Source: Flavobacteriales bacterium (GTDB lineage Bacteria > Bacteroidota > Bacteroidia > Flavobacteriales > Schleiferiaceae). From it: DNA of 64,000 nt. Position 1 is the stretch's first letter. Each line of letters begins with the position of its first letter. The position numbers and the translations under genes were made by a program. Positions 1-7,867 of the stretch are shown here, piece after piece. The notes beneath the pieces were generated by a model. The model was not told where the DNA came from. It searched no databases and was given only the letters and a program-made list of their open reading frames with translations. The stretch covers positions 992,001 to 1,056,000 of the forward strand of contig CP051243.1 in assembly GCA_017795025.1 (NCBI GenBank), written 5' to 3'.

Positions 1-1
1 A

Positions 2-757
2 AGCCAATCCTCTCGCGAAATGCAGGCTTTCTTTGGTTTTCTAGAACGCTTCAATCCACACTGGGCCTTTAATCTGCACGATCAGCGAAATATTTTTTCC
101 GCGGGGCAGTCCCTCCAAACGGCAACCTTGAGTTTTTTGGCGCCTTCTGCCGATCAGGAGCGAACCTTAACTGATTTGCGTAAGAGTACTATGCAGCTTA
201 TTGCCGGCATACATCAGCACCTTAAAGCCATGGCGCCCAAAAACTTTGGAAGGTATACGGATGAGTTTTACCCACGGGCTCTGGGCGATAATTTGATGAA
301 AAAAGGGATTCCAACACTATTATTCGAATGCGGACACTATCCAGGCGACATGCTACGTAGAAAAGCTCGAAGCCTTAGCAGTACGGGGATATTGGCGGCC
401 ATGACCTTAATTGCCGCTGATACCTGGTCAGAATATTCCGTAGAGGACTACTATCAGATTCCGGAAAACGGACAACAACTCCGGGATCTTCTCTTTCGCC
501 AAGTGCAGTTTGAGGGACGAAGTTTCGACTTGAGCCTAATGCTAAAGGAAATCCCAAACTTCGAAACCGATCAGCTCGAACAGCTTTATTGGCTGGATGA
601 TGTAGGGGACTTGCAACATTTGCAGGGTATTGAGGAGATACCTTCTGCCAATTTAGTGTCCTATAAAGAAATGCGTTTAGAGGCCCCCGCTAATTTTAAA
701 ATGGAAGTGGGCCAAACCGAATACTTATTTAAAGATGGAATACTACGAAAGCATTGA
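2..757 (+). CDS. M14-family zinc carboxypeptidase, C-terminal part (5' end outside window)
   Basis: The frame is open from the first bases of the window, so this is the 3' part of a longer gene and the ATG at 20 is internal. The visible part resembles the second half of an M14 metallocarboxypeptidase catalytic domain of the Bacteroidota type. 'FNLHDQRNIF' carries the His expected to be the third zinc ligand, and 'TLLFECGHYPGD' carries the catalytic Glu. The HxxE zinc motif must lie upstream of the window. About 130 residues without motifs follow. Such enzymes trim C-terminal residues of peptides. The gene overlaps the next one by 23 nt, so the two are probably co-transcribed. The family call rests on these two motifs only. 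Confidence 0.72.
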   Translation, partial: SQSSREMQAFFGFLERFNPHWAFNLHDQRNIFSAGQSLQTATLSFLAPSADQERTLTDLRKSTMQLIAGIHQHLKAMAPKNFGRYTDEFYPRALGDNLMKKGIPTLLFECGHYPGDMLRRKARSLSSTGILAAMTLIAADTWSEYSVEDYYQIPENGQQLRDLLFRQVQFEGRSFDLSLMLKEIPNFETDQLEQLYWLDDVGDLQHLQGIEEIPSANLVSYKEMRLEAPANFKMEVGQTEYLFKDGILRKH

Positions 758-2105
758 CCCTTATCGAGGGGAAAGCTTAGCGCGTAAGGCATTAGATAGC
801 GACAAATCCCTAGAGGGAAAGGTAAGCAGAGGAGCGGACCTCAATCCTTTTGACCCAAAACATGCTTTATCTAAGCGCTTGAAATCAGTTCAAAAGTTAG
901 CGGCTTCCTTACGAGCCGATTCCGCTTCCTTATCCCGAATGATGAGTAAGGAAATGGGCAAACCCCTTAAGGAAGCCCAAGCAGAGATGGAGAAGTGCGC
1001 CTGGCTCTGTGATTACTATTTCGAGGAGGCGGAGGGAATTCTCCAGGACCAAAAGCTCGAATTGGGGGAAGCTCATGTCATTCGTCACTATGAGCCTTTA
1101 GGACTGGTTTTAGGCATTATGCCCTGGAACTTCCCCTTTTGGCAGGTGTTTCGCTTTGCCGTCCCTGCGATTATTGCGGGGAATCGGGTTCTTTTAAAAC
1201 ATGCCCCTAACTGTGTGCTTTCGGCAGAATCCTTAGAAAATCTCTTTCAAGAGAGTGGCTTGGACCCCGCCTTTTATCAGGCAGTATACTTGAGTAATGA
1301 TCAGGTAGCCGAACTTTTAAAAAACCCTTTATTGAAAGCGGTGAGCCTTACCGGGAGTACCCAGGCCGGTAAAGCGGTTGCCCAGATAGCAGCTGCAAAC
1401 TTGAAACCGCAACTACTGGAACTTGGCGGATCAAATGCCTTTATCTTACACGAAAGTGCAGATGTGCAGAAAGCCGCAAAGCTCGCATCAACGGCACGTT
1501 TAATGAATGCCGGGCAAAGCTGTATTGCCGCCAAACGCTTTTTGGTACCAAAAAACTTGGAGCAAGACTTTATCGAGGCTCTCTGCAAGGAGTTTGAAAA
1601 CTATAAAATGGGGGATCCTTTAGAGGAGGGTACCGACATCGGTCCGCTGGCCAGAAGAGACCTCAAGGAAAAGGCTGAAGTTCAGGTGGAGCGCAGTTTA
1701 GTGATGGGCGCACGCCTCGAGTTTGGTGATAATGGTGAGGGTAATTTTATCACTCCTACCATTTTAAGCAATGTGAATGCGGAGATGCCCGTATTTAAGG
1801 AAGAGGTTTTTGCCCCGGTAGCGGGCATTATGGCCTACCAGGATTTTGATGAAGCGGTAAAACTCAGCAACCAAAGCCCGTATGGCTTAGGCGTGAGTTT
1901 GGTAGGAGAGGACCTTGACTTTTTAATGAAGCAGGTTTCCCGCTTCGAAGAAGGGGCGGTATTTATCAATGAATTAGTGAAAAGTGATCCCCGATTGCCT
2001 TTTGGCGGGGTCAAGAACTCTGGTTACGGACGAGAGTTGGGACCGGAGGGATTGCGCTCCTTCACGAACCTGAAAACCATCTACCGAAAGGGAAAATTAG
2101 AGTAG
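735..2105 (+). CDS. NAD(P)-dependent aldehyde dehydrogenase (succinate-semialdehyde dehydrogenase-like)
   Basis: This is a 456-residue aldehyde dehydrogenase that oxidises an aldehyde to the acid with NAD(P)+. 'GIMPWNFPFW' (Asn132) is the conserved oxyanion motif. 'LLELGGSNAF' holds the general base Glu229, and 'NAGQSCIAAKRF' holds the catalytic Cys263. 'PFGGVKNSGYGRE' near the C-terminus is also typical. The length and the PWNFPFWQ sequence fit the short succinate-semialdehyde dehydrogenase subgroup (GabD/Sad), but the substrate cannot be fixed from sequence alone. The ATG lies inside the end of the peptidase gene, which suggests translational coupling. Its 3' end overlaps the convergent small gene at 2097-2285 by 9 nt. 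Confidence 0.9.
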   Translation: MEYYESIDPYRGESLARKALDSDKSLEGKVSRGADLNPFDPKHALSKRLKSVQKLAASLRADSASLSRMMSKEMGKPLKEAQAEMEKCAWLCDYYFEEAEGILQDQKLELGEAHVIRHYEPLGLVLGIMPWNFPFWQVFRFAVPAIIAGNRVLLKHAPNCVLSAESLENLFQESGLDPAFYQAVYLSNDQVAELLKNPLLKAVSLTGSTQAGKAVAQIAAANLKPQLLELGGSNAFILHESADVQKAAKLASTARLMNAGQSCIAAKRFLVPKNLEQDFIEALCKEFENYKMGDPLEEGTDIGPLARRDLKEKAEVQVERSLVMGARLEFGDNGEGNFITPTILSNVNAEMPVFKEEVFAPVAGIMAYQDFDEAVKLSNQSPYGLGVSLVGEDLDFLMKQVSRFEEGAVFINELVKSDPRLPFGGVKNSGYGRELGPEGLRSFTNLKTIYRKGKLE

Positions 2106-2285
2106 TCGCTTGAAGATATAGAACAGAAATAAAATTAGAATAATACCAATAAGCACATAGAAGCTGCCATTGTAATGGATTTTATGCAGTTTTAAATCTT
2201 TGCGGTAGCTCCAAATTAAATAGCCTACAAAGGCAAGCATAAAAATGCCGGCAAAAATCCAGTGTCCGGTGGTAATGTTTTCCAT
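2097..2285 (-). CDS. Small two-helix membrane protein, unknown function
   Basis: This 62-residue protein has two clear hydrophobic segments, about residues 9-25 and 43-59. They are separated by a basic loop (YRKDLKLHKIHYNG), which suggests a hairpin with the loop in the cytoplasm. I do not recognise a named family. On the minus strand a TACTTTTG box (2302-2309) sits 16 nt before the ATG and fits the Bacteroidota -7 consensus TAnnTTTG, but no well-spaced TTG was found. The gene is divergent from the pyrophosphohydrolase gene at 2314 and overlaps the end of the aldehyde dehydrogenase gene by 9 nt. The hairpin layout and the start codon make it likely to be real. Confidence 0.68.
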   Translation of the reverse strand: MENITTGHWIFAGIFMLAFVGYLIWSYRKDLKLHKIHYNGSFYVLIGIILILFLFYIFKRLL

Positions 2286-2313
2286 AATTCAATTCCTAGC
2301 ACAAAAGTACATC

Positions 2314-2700
2314 ATGAAAAAACAAATCGAAGCGGTAGAGACCTTTCATAAAGCCTTTAAAATCGAAAACCGCTATGAAGCCACAGCCGATATTGATCCC
2401 AAAATTCAGTTACTGCGTTACAAATTAATGCGAGAGGAAAATGAAGAATACCTCGAAGCGGCCCAAAACGGTGACTTGGTGGAGATTGCCGATGCCCTAG
2501 GCGATATGCTTTACATTTTATGCGGCACCATTCTCAGTCATGGTTTACAGGATAAGATTGAGGAAGTTTTCGATGAAATTCAACGTAGCAATATGTCGAA
2601 GCTCGATAAAAACGGGGAGCCCATTTACCGGGAAGACGGCAAGGTGCTAAAGAGCGACCAATACTTTAAACCTAATATCGCTAAGATTTTAGGCCTCTAA
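2314..2700 (+). CDS. MazG-like nucleoside triphosphate pyrophosphohydrolase
   Basis: This is a 128-residue all-alpha NTP pyrophosphohydrolase (MazG/PRA-PH superfamily). The metal-binding pattern is visible: 'REENEEYLEA' gives the ExxE motif and 'EIADALGDMLY' gives the ExxD motif two helices later. Such enzymes hydrolyse (d)NTPs or related compounds to the monophosphate and pyrophosphate, often as house-cleaning. The C-terminal 'YREDGKVLKSDQYFKPNI' tail is typical of the stand-alone phosphohydrolase subgroup. The start is set at the ATG at 2314, because an upstream in-frame start at 2245 would add residues encoded opposite the small membrane gene and unlike the family. The 3' end overlaps the convergent glycosyltransferase gene by 12 nt. 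Confidence 0.85.
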   Translation: MKKQIEAVETFHKAFKIENRYEATADIDPKIQLLRYKLMREENEEYLEAAQNGDLVEIADALGDMLYILCGTILSHGLQDKIEEVFDEIQRSNMSKLDKNGEPIYREDGKVLKSDQYFKPNIAKILGL

Positions 2701-3717
2701 GCGGCCCGTAAGCTGGAGGAATTTTTCACCAATTGCTCGATGGCTATACTGCGCTTCCATTAACTGCCGCCCCGCATCGGCTAAGGATTTAAGTCGCGGG
2801 CGATTATCCCGCAGCTCTATAATTTTATCGGCAATAGCTCTAGGCTGGGGGGCGCAAACCTCGATATTCATACCGGGACTAAATACCTCGCGCATGCCGG
2901 GGCTGTCTTTGCTTAAAATCGCTTTCGCAGATGCGGCATAATGGTATAGTTTGTTGGGGACTACTAAATCGGCCTTCAAGGATTTACCGAAAACGCCCAA
3001 GCCCAAGTCGAAGGACTGCACTTCACTAGCCAGCTGATCGTAGGCTACCCAACCTTTAAACATTGAATCGTTTAAGCCCTTTTGGCGCGCCAGTGCACGT
3101 GCTTCCTTGTATTGATAACCGGTTCCGATTATGGTGAATTCCAGATCCTTTTCCGCTTTTAAAAGGGCGATAGCCTCAATTATATGCAAGGCACCCTGTA
3201 AGGGAACGAAGCTACCGTAAAAGCCCACTTTTAAGGGCCCATCCAAACTGAGGGGTTTGGCCTCAAATTCATTGAGATTAACTCCCAAGGGTAGAACTCC
3301 CGTTGCTAAGCGCTTGGGCAGTTTAAAGGTTTTCCGGAAATAATCGAGGTGGACCTGTGTATCGGCCAGCAGCAAATCACAGTTCTTAAAGTCGCGGCGG
3401 TCGATTAACCATTTTTGTGGTGCCTTCCAATAGTGACCGTAGTCTACCACCTTGGTGAGGTAGCGGGAAATAAGCGGATCAAAGGCGACTGGCGCTTGGG
3501 AATACCGTTTTACAAAGCCTAAATCACGATGACGAAAAGGAGGGACGTATACCCAATCGGCTTTTAAAGACAATTCCCGAAGCACACGACCGTGTTGGGC
3601 CGTACGCTCGGGAATTGTAAAAATTTCTACTTGGGCACCGGCTGCTTTGAGGCCTTCGATTAAGATGTGAGTACGATTGTACTTAAAACCATCCTTGGCC
3701 GCAAAGAGGATACGCAT
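2689..3717 (-). CDS. Glycosyltransferase family 4-like protein
   Basis: This 342-residue GT-B fold glycosyltransferase has an N-terminal acceptor domain starting 'MRILFAAKDGFKYNRTH'. Its C-terminal nucleotide-sugar domain runs from about residue 163 ('LKVGFYGSFVPLQGAL') through 'FTIIGTGYQYKEARALA' to 'VVPNKLYHYAASAKAIL', which corresponds to the sugar-nucleotide binding region where family members carry an E(x7)E-like motif. The enzyme probably transfers a sugar to a lipid, saccharide or protein acceptor on the cytoplasmic face; donor and acceptor are unknown. No other envelope biosynthesis gene is adjacent. The hpf gene lies 9 nt upstream on the same strand, so both may share the hpf promoter. 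Confidence 0.8.
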   Translation of the reverse strand: MRILFAAKDGFKYNRTHILIEGLKAAGAQVEIFTIPERTAQHGRVLRELSLKADWVYVPPFRHRDLGFVKRYSQAPVAFDPLISRYLTKVVDYGHYWKAPQKWLIDRRDFKNCDLLLADTQVHLDYFRKTFKLPKRLATGVLPLGVNLNEFEAKPLSLDGPLKVGFYGSFVPLQGALHIIEAIALLKAEKDLEFTIIGTGYQYKEARALARQKGLNDSMFKGWVAYDQLASEVQSFDLGLGVFGKSLKADLVVPNKLYHYAASAKAILSKDSPGMREVFSPGMNIEVCAPQPRAIADKIIELRDNRPRLKSLADAGRQLMEAQYSHRAIGEKFLQLTGRLEA

Positions 3718-3726
3718 AGTAGGGGC

Positions 3727-4026
3727 TTAGTGCTTTTGCAGCTTGGTTTTAAGCTTGCGAATCTGACCTTTTAATTTTTCGGTCACCTCATTAATCGCTT
3801 TCTCAAAAGAAGCATCGTGAGATTCAGCAAAAAGGTCGTTTCCGGGAATATTAAGCTTCACCTCGGCCTTTTTATTTTGCTTCGCCTCATCCTGGATGAG
3901 TTTCAAATAAACCTCGGCACCAACAATTTGGTCGTAATATTTATGCAAGCCTGATACTTTTTCTTCTGTATATGCAAGCAACTCATCGGTTGCTTTGAAG
4001 TCTACAGTTTGGATATCCCATTTCAT
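3727..4026 (-). CDS. hpf: Ribosome hibernation-promoting factor, short form (HPF/RaiA/YfiA family)
   Basis: This is a 99-residue protein of the short HPF/RaiA family, which binds the 30S decoding centre and helps store or inactivate ribosomes in slow growth. The family pattern is visible: 'DFKATDELLAYTEEKVSGLHKYYDQI' (positions 9-34) for the first strand and helix, 'YLKLIQDE', 'AEVKLNIPGNDLFAES' and 'EKAINEVTEKLKGQIRKLKTK'. It lacks the C-terminal dimerisation domain of long HPFs. A promoter with both Bacteroidota elements (4052-4080, minus) lies just upstream. The next gene downstream is a glycosyltransferase 9 nt away. Confidence 0.88.
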   Translation of the reverse strand: MKWDIQTVDFKATDELLAYTEEKVSGLHKYYDQIVGAEVYLKLIQDEAKQNKKAEVKLNIPGNDLFAESHDASFEKAINEVTEKLKGQIRKLKTKLQKH

Positions 4027-4051
4027 AGGTAATGATTTGTATTTAATGCCA

Positions 4052-4080
4052 CAAAGATATACTTGGCATTAAATTGGCAA
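4052..4080 (-). promoter_or_regulatory. Predicted hpf promoter (TTG-N18-TATCTTTG)
   Basis: On the minus strand TTG (4080-4078) is followed after 18 nt by TATCTTTG (4059-4052), an exact match to the Bacteroidota -7 consensus TAnnTTTG, 25 nt before the hpf ATG. It stands back to back with the promoter of the TPR gene. Confidence 0.65.
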
Positions 4081-4086
4081 GTCACC

Positions 4087-4115
4087 TTGTAAAAAATCTA
4101 TAAATAGTAGTTTTG
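4087..4115 (+). promoter_or_regulatory. Predicted promoter of TPR gene (TTG-N18-TAGTTTTG)
   Basis: TTG at 4087-4089 and TAGTTTTG at 4108-4115 are separated by 18 nt and match the Bacteroidota consensus. The ATG of the gene at 4135 lies 19 nt further on. Only 6 nt separate it from the divergent hpf promoter. Confidence 0.68.
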
Positions 4116-4134
4116 CACAAAAGCCAAATTCAAC

Positions 4135-5430
4135 ATGAAAAAACTCATTTTATTCGCGGTGTTGATTGTCGGGTTACCGGCCTTCGCCCAAGAGAAACCC
4201 CTAATTTCTTCAGCGGTTATTGCGATTGATCGTAATAATGACCCTAAAGCCGCTAAAGAATATATCGACGAAGCAGAGTCTGTTATTAGTTCCAAATCTC
4301 TTTCTGAGGTACGTGAAAAGGACTTAGCGAAGTTTTATTTCTATAAAGGTTTGATCAATTATCGTATTCATCAAAGCGAAGATCCAGCCATTAAAGGTTT
4401 GGATGACAAAGCCTTAGACAAAGCCCTCGATGGTTTTACCAAGCTTTTAGCTTTTGAAAAACAAAGCGGTAAGGAGCGTTACACTGACGAAGCCATTGCC
4501 CAAATTAACTCCCTAGCTAATGCCATTGCTAGCAGAGGTATTGAGGCCAGCGCCAATAAAAACCCTGAGGGTGCCTACGAAGATTTCTTGCAGACCTATA
4601 ACCTTAAAAAGGACGTATTAGGTCAAACCGATACCAGTATGTACTACAATGCGGCCATCATGGCGCAGCAAATGAAGGCTTACGATAAGGCTTTAGCGGT
4701 GTATCAAGATCTTTTAAAACTAGATTACCACGGTACACGATTCCGTGCTATCAAAGCGGAAACCGGTGATACGGTTGAGTTTTTAAGCCCTCGTCAGATG
4801 GAAATCGCCGTTAAAACTGGGCAGGTAACCAACCCAATGTCGGGTGGTGATATTCGTCCCGATTTATACCGTAGCGTGGTTTACTTAGCTTTAGATCAAG
4901 GAGATACTGCACTTTACAAGAGCAGCTTAGCTAAAGGACGTGAGATGTTCCCCGAGAACATCGATCTGATTAAGGCCGAATTACAGTTGTTCTTCGACAA
5001 TGGGGAATATGATAAGGCCTTAGCGAACTTAGACCGCGCCATTGCTGCCGATCCTAAGAATCCATTAATGTATTACAACAAAGGCGTAATACTACAGAAT
5101 GAGATGAAGCGTCCGGCCGAAGCCTTAAAAGCCTACGAGCAAACTTTGGCCATTGATCCTGAATATTCGGATGCTTTATACATGACCAGTATTATTTATT
5201 TGGACAGTGCCAATGTAATCGGGGACCAGATGAATGAGTTACCGATTAGCGCCCAGAAAAAGTATAAAGCTTTAGAGACGCAACGTACGGAAGTATTTAA
5301 AGTGGCTTTACCATATTTGGAAAAAGCCTACAAGCTTTCACCAGAAGATGTACAAGTAAAGAATGCCTTAGGGCAGGTTTACCGTGCCTTAAAGATGTAC
5401 GAGCAAGCCAAAGGACTTTTAGAAGAATAA
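4135..5430 (+). CDS. Secreted tetratricopeptide-repeat protein
   Basis: This 431-residue protein starts with a clear signal peptide (MKKLILFAVLIVGLPAFAQ, cleavage after A18 or near it), so it is periplasmic or attached to the outer membrane. The mature part is helical with TPR-like units, most recognisable at 'MYYNAAIMAQQMKAYDKALAVYQDLLKL' (residues ~164-191) and 'PLMYYNKGVILQNEMKRPAEALKAYEQTLAIDP' (residues ~311-343). TPR proteins act as scaffolds, and the partner is unknown. The gene has its own promoter (4087-4115) and is followed by a hairpin with a T-run (5443-5471), so it is probably monocistronic. The codon choice suggests good expression. Confidence 0.82.
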   Translation: MKKLILFAVLIVGLPAFAQEKPLISSAVIAIDRNNDPKAAKEYIDEAESVISSKSLSEVREKDLAKFYFYKGLINYRIHQSEDPAIKGLDDKALDKALDGFTKLLAFEKQSGKERYTDEAIAQINSLANAIASRGIEASANKNPEGAYEDFLQTYNLKKDVLGQTDTSMYYNAAIMAQQMKAYDKALAVYQDLLKLDYHGTRFRAIKAETGDTVEFLSPRQMEIAVKTGQVTNPMSGGDIRPDLYRSVVYLALDQGDTALYKSSLAKGREMFPENIDLIKAELQLFFDNGEYDKALANLDRAIAADPKNPLMYYNKGVILQNEMKRPAEALKAYEQTLAIDPEYSDALYMTSIIYLDSANVIGDQMNELPISAQKKYKALETQRTEVFKVALPYLEKAYKLSPEDVQVKNALGQVYRALKMYEQAKGLLEE

Positions 5431-5442
5431 AGATATTAGGAG

Positions 5443-5471
5443 GGAGATCCGTTTTGGTCTCCTTTCTTTTT
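5443..5471 (+). terminator. Rho-independent terminator after the TPR gene
   Basis: GGAGATCC (5443-5450) pairs with GGTCTCC (5456-5462), with one bulged T and a GTTTT loop. It is followed by a T-rich tract to 5471. It lies 12 nt after the TPR stop codon. Confidence 0.7.
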
Positions 5472-5544
5472 GAAATAGTTATTTGACATAATATTAATTA
5501 TCGGGTAATTAATTAACGCAGTCTTAGTCAGTATTACAAGATAC

Positions 5545-5865
5545 CTACCGCATCACCAATATACTATTCCGATCTGCGTGCACCCGTACACCCCGTAAAT
5601 CCTTAGGGAAGTTCTCCCAATTGTAAATGGCGATGACCTTTTCCAAACTGGGAACCACCGCATGGTCGGGACCCTGGGCGTAGAAATCGAAATCGTAAAT
5701 ACCATCGGCGGGCTTACCTAAGTGGCGTAATTCCAAACGGGGCTTTTCCCAGCCATCGGTGCTGGCCATGCCTATAGCGGCAATCTTTAAATTTTGCTCC
5801 TCAACCTCTAGCTTGATATCGCATACTTCGCTTACAAACACCCGTCTTAATTTAATGGCTTCCAT
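5545..5865 (-). CDS. Hypothetical protein, 106 residues
   Basis: I do not recognise this protein. The ATG at 5865 gives 106 residues starting MEAIKLRRVFVSEV; another ATG at 5895 would add ten residues. The protein is soluble with alternating short strands ('RRVFVSEVCDIKLEVEEQNLKIAAIGMA') and an acidic centre, and ends in 'VHADRNSILVMR'. There is no signal peptide or membrane segment. It stands alone between the TPR terminator and a divergent small gene, with no close operon partner. Regular codon use and a compact, globular-looking composition support a real gene. Confidence 0.6.
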   Translation of the reverse strand: MEAIKLRRVFVSEVCDIKLEVEEQNLKIAAIGMASTDGWEKPRLELRHLGKPADGIYDFDFYAQGPDHAVVPSLEKVIAIYNWENFPKDLRGVRVHADRNSILVMR

Positions 5866-5916
5866 ATATATAGCTTTAAGCTTGCAATATTCCATTGCTG
5901 CATTTCCTATACAAGA

Positions 5917-5949
5917 GGGAATTCCCCTATTCTTTTAGGGAATTTCCCC
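5917..5949. repeat. Paired GGGAATT-YCCC elements / imperfect hairpin between divergent genes
   Basis: GGGAATTCCCC (5917-5927) and GGGAATTTCCCC (5938-5949) are near-identical, near-palindromic units with starts 21 nt apart. The inner parts AATTCCCCTA and TAGGGAATT can also pair as a hairpin with a 6-nt loop and one bulge. Because the element lies between two divergent genes and is not followed by a T-run, it looks more like a binding site than a terminator. Confidence 0.4.
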
Positions 5950-5988
5950 TTAGCTTAGAGGATAAACCATTAGAATCGAGGCTGGGTC

Positions 5989-6018
5989 TTGCTTTTACCG
6001 AAAGTCCAAGTACCTTAG
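5989..6018 (+). promoter_or_regulatory. Possible promoter of the gene at 6043 (TTG-N19-TACCTTAG)
   Basis: TTG (5989-5991) and TACCTTAG (6011-6018) are 19 nt apart. The -7 box has one mismatch to TAnnTTTG. It lies 24 nt before the ATG at 6043. Confidence 0.4.
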
Positions 6019-6042
6019 CCCTATCAATCAAGCTATTACACT

Positions 6043-6351
6043 ATGTCAAAAAAAATTAACTGGTCCGCCGAAGCGGTTGAAATGATCGACGCTTACAAGA
6101 ATGCGGGACTCCACATTCCTTGCGCCGATGGTCGAAAAATGCGCGGCTTAATGGTCGATGCTGAGCATGTGCTTGAGATTTTGCAAAATGAGAATCATAC
6201 CATCACCAAGCTGTTTATGGTGTTTGGCCTCAAAGCCGATCAGTCTTTCAATATCGTATTGGTAGGTGTTGATGATAAGGGAAAAATTGTAGCAGATCCT
6301 GCTTATGATTATGCGGATCCTTGTCCGGATCAATGTGCAGACCTCCCCTAA
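6043..6351 (+). CDS. Hypothetical protein, 102 residues
   Basis: I do not recognise this small soluble protein (MSKKINWSAEAVEMIDAYKN...). It has an alpha/beta pattern, with a helix at about residues 8-20 and strands around 'KLFMVFGL' and 'FNIVLVGVDDKGKIV'. The end is acidic and proline-rich with two cysteines (DPCPDQCADLP), which could be a redox or metal site, but this is inference. It has a possible promoter and ends about 60 nt before the membrane protein of the following signalling operon. It might belong to that operon or be independent. Confidence 0.6.
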   Translation: MSKKINWSAEAVEMIDAYKNAGLHIPCADGRKMRGLMVDAEHVLEILQNENHTITKLFMVFGLKADQSFNIVLVGVDDKGKIVADPAYDYADPCPDQCADLP

Positions 6352-6412
6352 TAAAACTTAGTTGAACCTAACAATTTTAAATACTTCCTTCCCCCCCTGG
6401 TATCCCGGTCCA

Positions 6413-7081
6413 ATGGCTACGCTAATTGGTCCGGGTTACCTCTTTCTTTTACTTATCCTTCTCTTTGGATTCCTTTATGGGTTTCGACGGTGGAAAAGTC
6501 TGGGGCCGGCTTATAAATTAGTGAGCTACCTGCTCTTCGTAGTTTTCCTGGCGCAGTTTAGTGCTAAACTGATTGTAGTGCTGTTTCAGCATAGCAACCA
6601 TGGCGTATTTCATATCCTTATCCCTTTGCAAGGATTACTTTACGGTCTCATATTCAGTAAATTAATTACTCACAAATCCAAACCCAGTCGCTATCCTTTT
6701 TACCTGGGTCTGAGCTTTAGCCTCATTTCTATTGGCCTTAGTATTTATCATTCGATGGATGGTTTTGCTTTCCCTTCCGCCAATATTAGTCTACTAAGCG
6801 TTTTTATGCTTAGTGGTTCCTTTTTACTGTACTATCAGTTGATTCAAAAACCCAGCGAGCAATCCCTTTTTCGACAAAGTACCTTTTGGTTTGCTACGGC
6901 CAACCTAGTCTTTTACGCCGGGAGCTTCCTCATTTTTGGGCTCTACGATTGGATGCTGGTGCAAGATGGTCACCTCCCTACCTGGGCGCGCAAGGTGATT
7001 TACTTCCTTAACTACTTCTTGTATGGTAGTTACATAATCTCTATCTATCTTGATGCGACCAATCAGCGCCAAGCCAAATGA
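6413..7081 (+). CDS. Multi-pass membrane protein ahead of a two-component system
   Basis: This very hydrophobic protein has about seven membrane segments (from 'YLFLLLILLFGFLYGF' to 'VIYFLNYFLYGSYIISIYL') and no recognised enzymatic motif. The ATG at 6413 gives 222 residues; a TTG at 6362 would add 17. The stop codon overlaps the ATG of the histidine kinase (ATGA, 7078-7081), so the three genes 6413-8509 are almost certainly one operon. The layout of a seven-helix protein, a kinase with one membrane helix and a response regulator suggests that this protein supplies the sensory input, but that is inference from context. Confidence 0.7.
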   Translation: MATLIGPGYLFLLLILLFGFLYGFRRWKSLGPAYKLVSYLLFVVFLAQFSAKLIVVLFQHSNHGVFHILIPLQGLLYGLIFSKLITHKSKPSRYPFYLGLSFSLISIGLSIYHSMDGFAFPSANISLLSVFMLSGSFLLYYQLIQKPSEQSLFRQSTFWFATANLVFYAGSFLIFGLYDWMLVQDGHLPTWARKVIYFLNYFLYGSYIISIYLDATNQRQAK

Positions 7082-7863
7082 CCATTAACGACTATGAGCT
7101 TTTTATTCTTTTAGGGACTTCTCTGTCCTTTTTACTCATAGCCTTTATCATTCTGGTAGTGGTCCTCTACCGTCGATCACAGCTCAAGTTTGAGATGGAG
7201 AAACAAGCCCTCCACCAAGCGCTATTGCAAACAGAGGTGGAGATTCGCGAGCAAACCTTGCAAAACATTTCCCGGGATCTACACGATAATTTCGGACAAA
7301 TCGCCTCTTTAATCAAGATCAATCTCAATCTACTTTCCGATCAACTTTCGGATAAGGACCAAAAGCATATCGCCGAAAGTAAAGAGCACCTGAAGCGCCT
7401 TATCGGTGATATTCGCTCCTTATCCTCTGCCCTGGCCCATGATACACTAGCTAAACAAGGCCTAGCCAAAATGATTGAAGCCGATTTACAGAGGGTTTCC
7501 CGCAGCGGGGCTCTAAAGGTGAGTTTCAACAATCAATACCAAGAAAGCTTAATCGATGCCCAGCAGTCGGTATTCCTTTACCGCATGTTTCAGGAATTAC
7601 TTAATAATGCCCTAAAACACGCTCAGGCGGCGAACTTTAAGGTGCATCTTAAGGGAGAAGATCAAATGCTCAGTTTAAAGGTGAAAGACGATGGTATTGG
7701 GATTCCTAAGGATAAACTCCATAATCAAAAACACAGTTTAAGCGGAAATGGTCTTTTAAATTTACAGGAGCGTTGCGCCATGATTGGTGCGGATTATAGT
7801 TTAAACTCTAAGGAAGGGGAAGGCACCGAAATAGAAATAAGGCTGACCGCCAATCAAACTTAA
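7078..7863 (+). CDS. Sensor histidine kinase, HisKA_3/NarX-LytS-like
   Basis: This 261-residue kinase has a single N-terminal membrane helix (residues ~9-31), a short coiled segment, a HisKA_3 dimerisation domain with the phosphorylated His69 in 'SRDLHDNFGQ', and an HATPase_c domain. The N-box 'ELLNNALKHA' is at 173-182, the G1 box 'DDGIGIP' at 204-210 and the G2 box 'GNGLLNLQERC' at 223-233. It has almost no extracytoplasmic part, so it probably senses through its partner membrane protein or within the membrane. It overlaps the upstream gene by ATGA and is followed 4 nt later by its cognate regulator. Confidence 0.9.
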   Translation: MTINDYELFILLGTSLSFLLIAFIILVVVLYRRSQLKFEMEKQALHQALLQTEVEIREQTLQNISRDLHDNFGQIASLIKINLNLLSDQLSDKDQKHIAESKEHLKRLIGDIRSLSSALAHDTLAKQGLAKMIEADLQRVSRSGALKVSFNNQYQESLIDAQQSVFLYRMFQELLNNALKHAQAANFKVHLKGEDQMLSLKVKDDGIGIPKDKLHNQKHSLSGNGLLNLQERCAMIGADYSLNSKEGEGTEIEIRLTANQT

Positions 7864-7867
7864 ATTT

